Below, piece by piece: positions 60,815 to 64,000 of a stretch of 64,000 nucleotides of DNA. The translations under genes and the position numbers were made by a program. The stretch is from JAXMHN01 sp964578605. GTDB taxonomy: Bacteria > Verrucomicrobiota > Verrucomicrobiia > Limisphaerales > SIBE01. Numbering within the stretch: position 1 is the stretch's first letter; every line of letters begins with the position of its first letter. The DNA lies in contig CAZODO010000004.1 of NCBI GenBank assembly GCA_964578605.1, positions 40,159-104,158 of the forward strand. Reading direction: 5' to 3'. The notes beneath the pieces were generated by a model, which saw nothing but the letters and a program-made list of their open reading frames with translations, ran no database searches and was not told where the DNA came from.

Positions 60815-61450
60815 ATGCGTGACCTACAGCCACTCCGCGACGCGGTGATCGCTGGCGACGCCACCACTGCCCGCGCGCTCACAGAACAAGCCCTCCAGGA
60901 AGGCATGGACCCCGTCAAGCTGGTCGATGAATATATGATCCCAGCCATGGACGAAGTCGGGCGCCGGTTCGAGTGCAGCGAGTATTTTGTTCCCGAGCTT
61001 CTCCTTTCCGCGCGGGCCATGAAAGCCGCCTTGGAGCTCACCCGGCCGATGCTCGCCGCGCGGGGCACGGAGCCGGTGGGGCGCGTAGCCATTGGAACCG
61101 TCAAAGGCGATCTGCATGACATCGGCAAGAACCTTGTTGCCGCCATGCTCGAAGGCGGTGGCTTCGAGGTGATCGATCTCGGGGTCAATGTCTCCCCCGA
61201 GCAATTCATCGCCACCGTCAAGGAGAAGAACGCCAACATCGTGGCGATGTCGGCGCTCCTGACGACCACCATGCCCGCCATGAAGACGACCATCGACGCC
61301 CTCAAACAGGCCGGAGTGCGCGAAAAGGTCAAGGTCCTCATTGGCGGCGCCCCGATCACCCAAAAGTACGCCGAAGAAATCGGCGCGGATGGCTTTAGCG
61401 ACAATGCGGTGGGCGCCGTGGCCCTGGCGAAGAAGTCCGTCGCGGCCTGA
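60815..61450 (+). CDS. Corrinoid methyltransferase protein (MtaC/MtbC-like)
   Basis: 211 residues. Helical N-terminal domain (~1-85) and cobalamin-binding Rossmann domain with VKGDLHDIGKNLV, whose H101 is the lower-axial cobalt ligand of the DxHxxG motif; VLIGGAPITQKYAEEIGADGF follows. It carries a methyl group on cobalt between a substrate methyltransferase and an acceptor enzyme. The homocysteine methyltransferase gene 79 bp downstream gives a plausible acceptor route; the donor methyltransferase is not adjacent. Confidence 0.93.
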   Translation: MRDLQPLRDAVIAGDATTARALTEQALQEGMDPVKLVDEYMIPAMDEVGRRFECSEYFVPELLLSARAMKAALELTRPMLAARGTEPVGRVAIGTVKGDLHDIGKNLVAAMLEGGGFEVIDLGVNVSPEQFIATVKEKNANIVAMSALLTTTMPAMKTTIDALKQAGVREKVKVLIGGAPITQKYAEEIGADGFSDNAVGAVALAKKSVAA

Positions 61451-61529
61451 TTGCGCCATCCAAGTCCGCCGGTGACAATCCCGCGGCCTGCCCTAGGACG
61501 GGGAGGCGTTGCGGTTGAAATCCAGGATT

Positions 61530-62405
61530 ATGCATCCTCTCATCCAGAAGCTGACCCAGGAAGGAGTCGTTGTTACCGACGGCGCTTGGGGCACAGAACT
61601 TCAAGAGCGCGGCCTTGGCGTCGGCGAGTTTCCGGATGCCTGGAACCTTCTCCATCCCGAGCGTGTGGCCCAGGTCGCCGAAGCCTATGTCGAAGCCGGA
61701 AGCCGCGTCATCCTGACCAATACCTTCGGGGCCAACCGCCTGCGCCTCGCCAGCCACGGGTTGGCTGACCGGGTTCGCGAAATCAACCGTCTCGGAGTCG
61801 AGATTTCCGCCAAAGCCGCCCGCGGCCGAGCCCTCGTTTTTGCCTCCATGGGTCCGACCGGCAAATTGCTGATCACCGGCGAGACCAGCGAAGAGGAACT
61901 AAGGGCGGCCTTCGAAGAGCAAGCGGCCGCTCTGGCCGAAGCCGGGGCCGACGCCCTGGTGGTGGAAACCATGTCTGACATTACGGAAGCGTCTCTCGCT
62001 GTTGCTGCCGCTCGCAAGACCGGCCTGCCCGTCGTCGGCTGCATGGTGTTTGACTCGGGCAAAGACAAAGACCGGACCTCGATGGGCGCCACCGTCGAGC
62101 AGGCCGTGAAATCCCTGCTGGCCGCGGGAGCGGACGTCGTCGGCGCGAACTGCGGCCAGGGCATCGCCGGTTTCGGCCTGATCTGCAAACGCATGCGCGC
62201 GGCTACCGAGGCGCCCATCTGGATCAAAGCCAACGCCGGCCTTCCCGAGCTCGTGAACGGCCGCGCCGTTTACCGGACAAGTCCTGAGACGTTCGCCAGC
62301 TTTGTTCCGGACCTCGTTGCCGGCGGCGCCAACTTTGTCGGCGGCTGTTGCGGGACCAATCCGTTCTTCATCCAGGCCGTCCGGCAGAAGCTCGCGGCGT
62401 CCTGA
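61530..62405 (+). CDS. Homocysteine S-methyltransferase family protein
   Basis: 292 residues. TIM barrel with the three zinc cysteines of the family: VVGANCGQG and VGGCCGTNP. N-terminal VVTDGAWGTELQERG and ILTNTFGANRLRL match the N-terminal module of MetH and stand-alone relatives. It methylates homocysteine to methionine, or a related thiol, using a methyl donor such as the upstream corrinoid protein (inference). The start at 61530 has an AGG eight bases before; a TTG start 21 bases earlier is less likely. The next gene follows after 9 bp. Confidence 0.92.
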   Translation: MHPLIQKLTQEGVVVTDGAWGTELQERGLGVGEFPDAWNLLHPERVAQVAEAYVEAGSRVILTNTFGANRLRLASHGLADRVREINRLGVEISAKAARGRALVFASMGPTGKLLITGETSEEELRAAFEEQAAALAEAGADALVVETMSDITEASLAVAAARKTGLPVVGCMVFDSGKDKDRTSMGATVEQAVKSLLAAGADVVGANCGQGIAGFGLICKRMRAATEAPIWIKANAGLPELVNGRAVYRTSPETFASFVPDLVAGGANFVGGCCGTNPFFIQAVRQKLAAS

Positions 62406-62414
62406 CACATCACC

Positions 62415-63845
62415 ATGCGAAACGGGCCAGCCTGCCCAAACACTGAATGGCGCCTCTGCCGAGGCGTTCCCTTGGCTTGGTTATGGCCTGTGCTCCTGTC
62501 TCTCTGGGCCGTCCATGCCGCCTCACCTCCCCTCAATCCCTCGGTGGAAATCGAGGAGGAGGTATACTCATTCGTCCCCGCCGATAACGGAGCCGGCCCG
62601 CTCTGGTGCAGCGGTTCCACCTGCCTGGTTCGCGCGGGCACCAACTTGTTCGCCAGTGGTCTCGAGACGCTCAAGGACTGCCCGCCCCTGAACAACTGCC
62701 GATGGACGCTGTTCCGCCGCACCGCGCACGGCTGGCAACTCGAGCGCGCAGACGAAATTGGCCGGACCCGCGAGCCCAGTCCCCTTGCGGGCTTTCCCGA
62801 CGGCCGCCTTTTCCTTTCAGCCAATCCCACCTTGGTGACAAACCGGGCCCCGGGCGGCGGGCCGGCCCAGCCGCAAGTGATCGAGTTCTCTTCGCAGGAG
62901 AAGAGCCTGCCGTCGCGGACGCATCTGCCCGCTTGGCTTGGCCACCCGAAATTCACCGAGCACTCCTACCGCAGCTTCGCGGCGGATAGCGCAAACCGCG
63001 AACTCATCCTTTTCCAGAACATCGAGTACAACCACGCCGAATGGACCTTTATGGATCGCGAAGGCCAATGGTCCGCCCAAGGCCGGCTGGTCTGGCCCTG
63101 GGGCGCGGAATATTACAAGCCGCAGCGCATCCGGATCTGCTATCCCAGCGTGGCGCTCAAAGACCGAGCCGTTCATTTCTGCGGCGTCAGCGATATCGTC
63201 GAGCCGTATCAAGAGTGGCGCGCCCTCAAGAAAGAGTTGACGGGCCGCGAGTGGGATTACGATTTCCGGCGCCTGTTCTACACCTGGACCCCGGACATTC
63301 GCACGGGCACCTTCAAGCCCTGGGTCGAGATTGCCAGCCGCGACAAAACCGCGGGCTGGATCTCCCCTTGCGACCTTTGGGTCGCCCCCGATGGTTTGGT
63401 CCATATCCTCTGGACCGAACGCGCCATCGACGAGCGTCTGCGCGAGAAGTTCTTCCCCGAAGCCCAGCAATCCTATGCGCTGAACTATGCTGTCGTGCGG
63501 GACGGCACGGTGATCTCGCGGCAGTCCCTGGTAGAAAGCCGTGACGGACGCGAGATCCCCTCGGCCGGCCGTTTCCAGATCACGCCCGAAAACCGTCTCG
63601 TGGTCTTTTACTACGTGAGCGGACGGGATGCCGCGGGTGACCGCATTTCCGAGAACCGGTTACTGGAAATTGGCGCCGATCGCCAATTGACGGTGCCGGT
63701 CCGGATCGCGCTCCAAGCCCCGTTCACCGGAGCCTTTACCGCCACCCTTCGGGCTGGCTCACCGGCGTCGCGGACCCTTGAACTCCTTGGGCATCAGTCA
63801 GGCAAGCCGAATACGATCAGCTACGCCCGAATCCGGCTCTGGTAA
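62415..63845 (+). CDS. Exported protein, propeller-like, unknown function
   Basis: 476 residues. A signal peptide (LAWLWPVLLSLWAVHAASPP) is followed by β-rich repeats: WTLFRRTAHGWQLERADE, SYRSFAADSANRELILFQN, SPCDLWVAPDGLVHILWTERAID. The pattern resembles sialidase-fold or NHL-type propellers, but no Asp box (SxDxGxTW) or RIP motif was seen. It lies 9 bp after the homocysteine methyltransferase gene on the same strand, which suggests co-transcription, though the functional link is unclear. Confidence 0.65.
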   Translation: MRNGPACPNTEWRLCRGVPLAWLWPVLLSLWAVHAASPPLNPSVEIEEEVYSFVPADNGAGPLWCSGSTCLVRAGTNLFASGLETLKDCPPLNNCRWTLFRRTAHGWQLERADEIGRTREPSPLAGFPDGRLFLSANPTLVTNRAPGGGPAQPQVIEFSSQEKSLPSRTHLPAWLGHPKFTEHSYRSFAADSANRELILFQNIEYNHAEWTFMDREGQWSAQGRLVWPWGAEYYKPQRIRICYPSVALKDRAVHFCGVSDIVEPYQEWRALKKELTGREWDYDFRRLFYTWTPDIRTGTFKPWVEIASRDKTAGWISPCDLWVAPDGLVHILWTERAIDERLREKFFPEAQQSYALNYAVVRDGTVISRQSLVESRDGREIPSAGRFQITPENRLVVFYYVSGRDAAGDRISENRLLEIGADRQLTVPVRIALQAPFTGAFTATLRAGSPASRTLELLGHQSGKPNTISYARIRLW

Positions 63846-64000
63846 ATTTCTTCGGGCAGCGCCGGGGGAGGAAAAACGGCGCAAATTGTTCCCATCTATT
63901 AGATGCTGTTCCCCAAAGGCTTACATTAAATGCCACGTGCATTCTGGGTAAGTATTCGGCGAACCCTGTGTGGAGGGTTAAGGCTCCGCGCAGAGGATCT

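Overview
This window is GC-rich bacterial chromosome that reads like Verrucomicrobiota, most likely the Pedosphaera/Limisphaerales side. The placement is inference from gene content. It rests on several Tat-exported Gfo/Idh/MocA dehydrogenases and sugar-enzyme relatives, a stand-alone prepilin-like protein, a two-component-propeller sensor kinase, a PPi-type phosphofructokinase, and UroD-like and corrinoid methyltransferases beside sugar genes. No rRNA or tRNA was seen.

Layout. 1-5.5 kb: B12-type radical SAM protein, exported Gfo/Idh dehydrogenase, then a transporter and sialic-acid-lyase-like pair. 5.6-10.2 kb: tight minus-strand run dnaB-bamA-skp. 10.4-15.2 kb: quinone-reductase-like enzyme, DUF47-Pit phosphate pair, a wrecked dinB, and PPi-PFK. 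15.3-20.6 kb: a PAS protein, a large propeller sensor kinase and a second exported Gfo/Idh enzyme. 20.6-26.6 kb: ileS, clpP-clpX and two Hsp20 genes (protein quality control). 27-38.3 kb: carbohydrate block with a BNR protein, aldo/keto reductase, UroD-like methyltransferase, ribose-type ABC importer, GH33-type sialidase and a large hydrolase-like protein. 38.5-46 kb: GNAT with a membrane tail, prepilin-like protein, AI-2E-type permease, proC, pyrH, an outer-membrane efflux protein and a CbiX-like protein. 46-52.3 kb: mutarotase-like protein, CPBP-like membrane protein, dGTPase, and a sigma factor/membrane protein/bactofilin-RDD cassette. 52.4-56.2 kb: sugar-acid cassette (TIM barrel, MFS, enolase superfamily). 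56.5-63.8 kb: hisF, aminotransferase, PQQ-like propeller, corrinoid protein plus homocysteine methyltransferase, and an exported propeller-like protein.

How the genes fit together. Much of the window serves scavenging of complex host or plant glycans. Exported enzymes trim sugars (sialidase-like, hydrolase-like, Gfo/Idh), importers bring them in, and the lyase, epimerase-like and enolase-superfamily enzymes break them down. Interspersed are housekeeping genes for replication, outer-membrane assembly, translation, proteolysis, and pyrimidine, proline and histidine synthesis.

The most unusual signal is not a gene. At least seven intergenic sites carry arrays of direct repeats with the same 11-bp period but different unit sequences. 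Four of them (10305-10400, 34539-34645, 38411-38484, 46104-46199) fold back as inverted arrays around a centre of about 8-9 nt, and two (10.3 and 46.1 kb) are clear homologues with the same 4-unit/centre/4-unit plan. A separate GC-rich REP-like core recurs at four further sites. I do not recognise either family.
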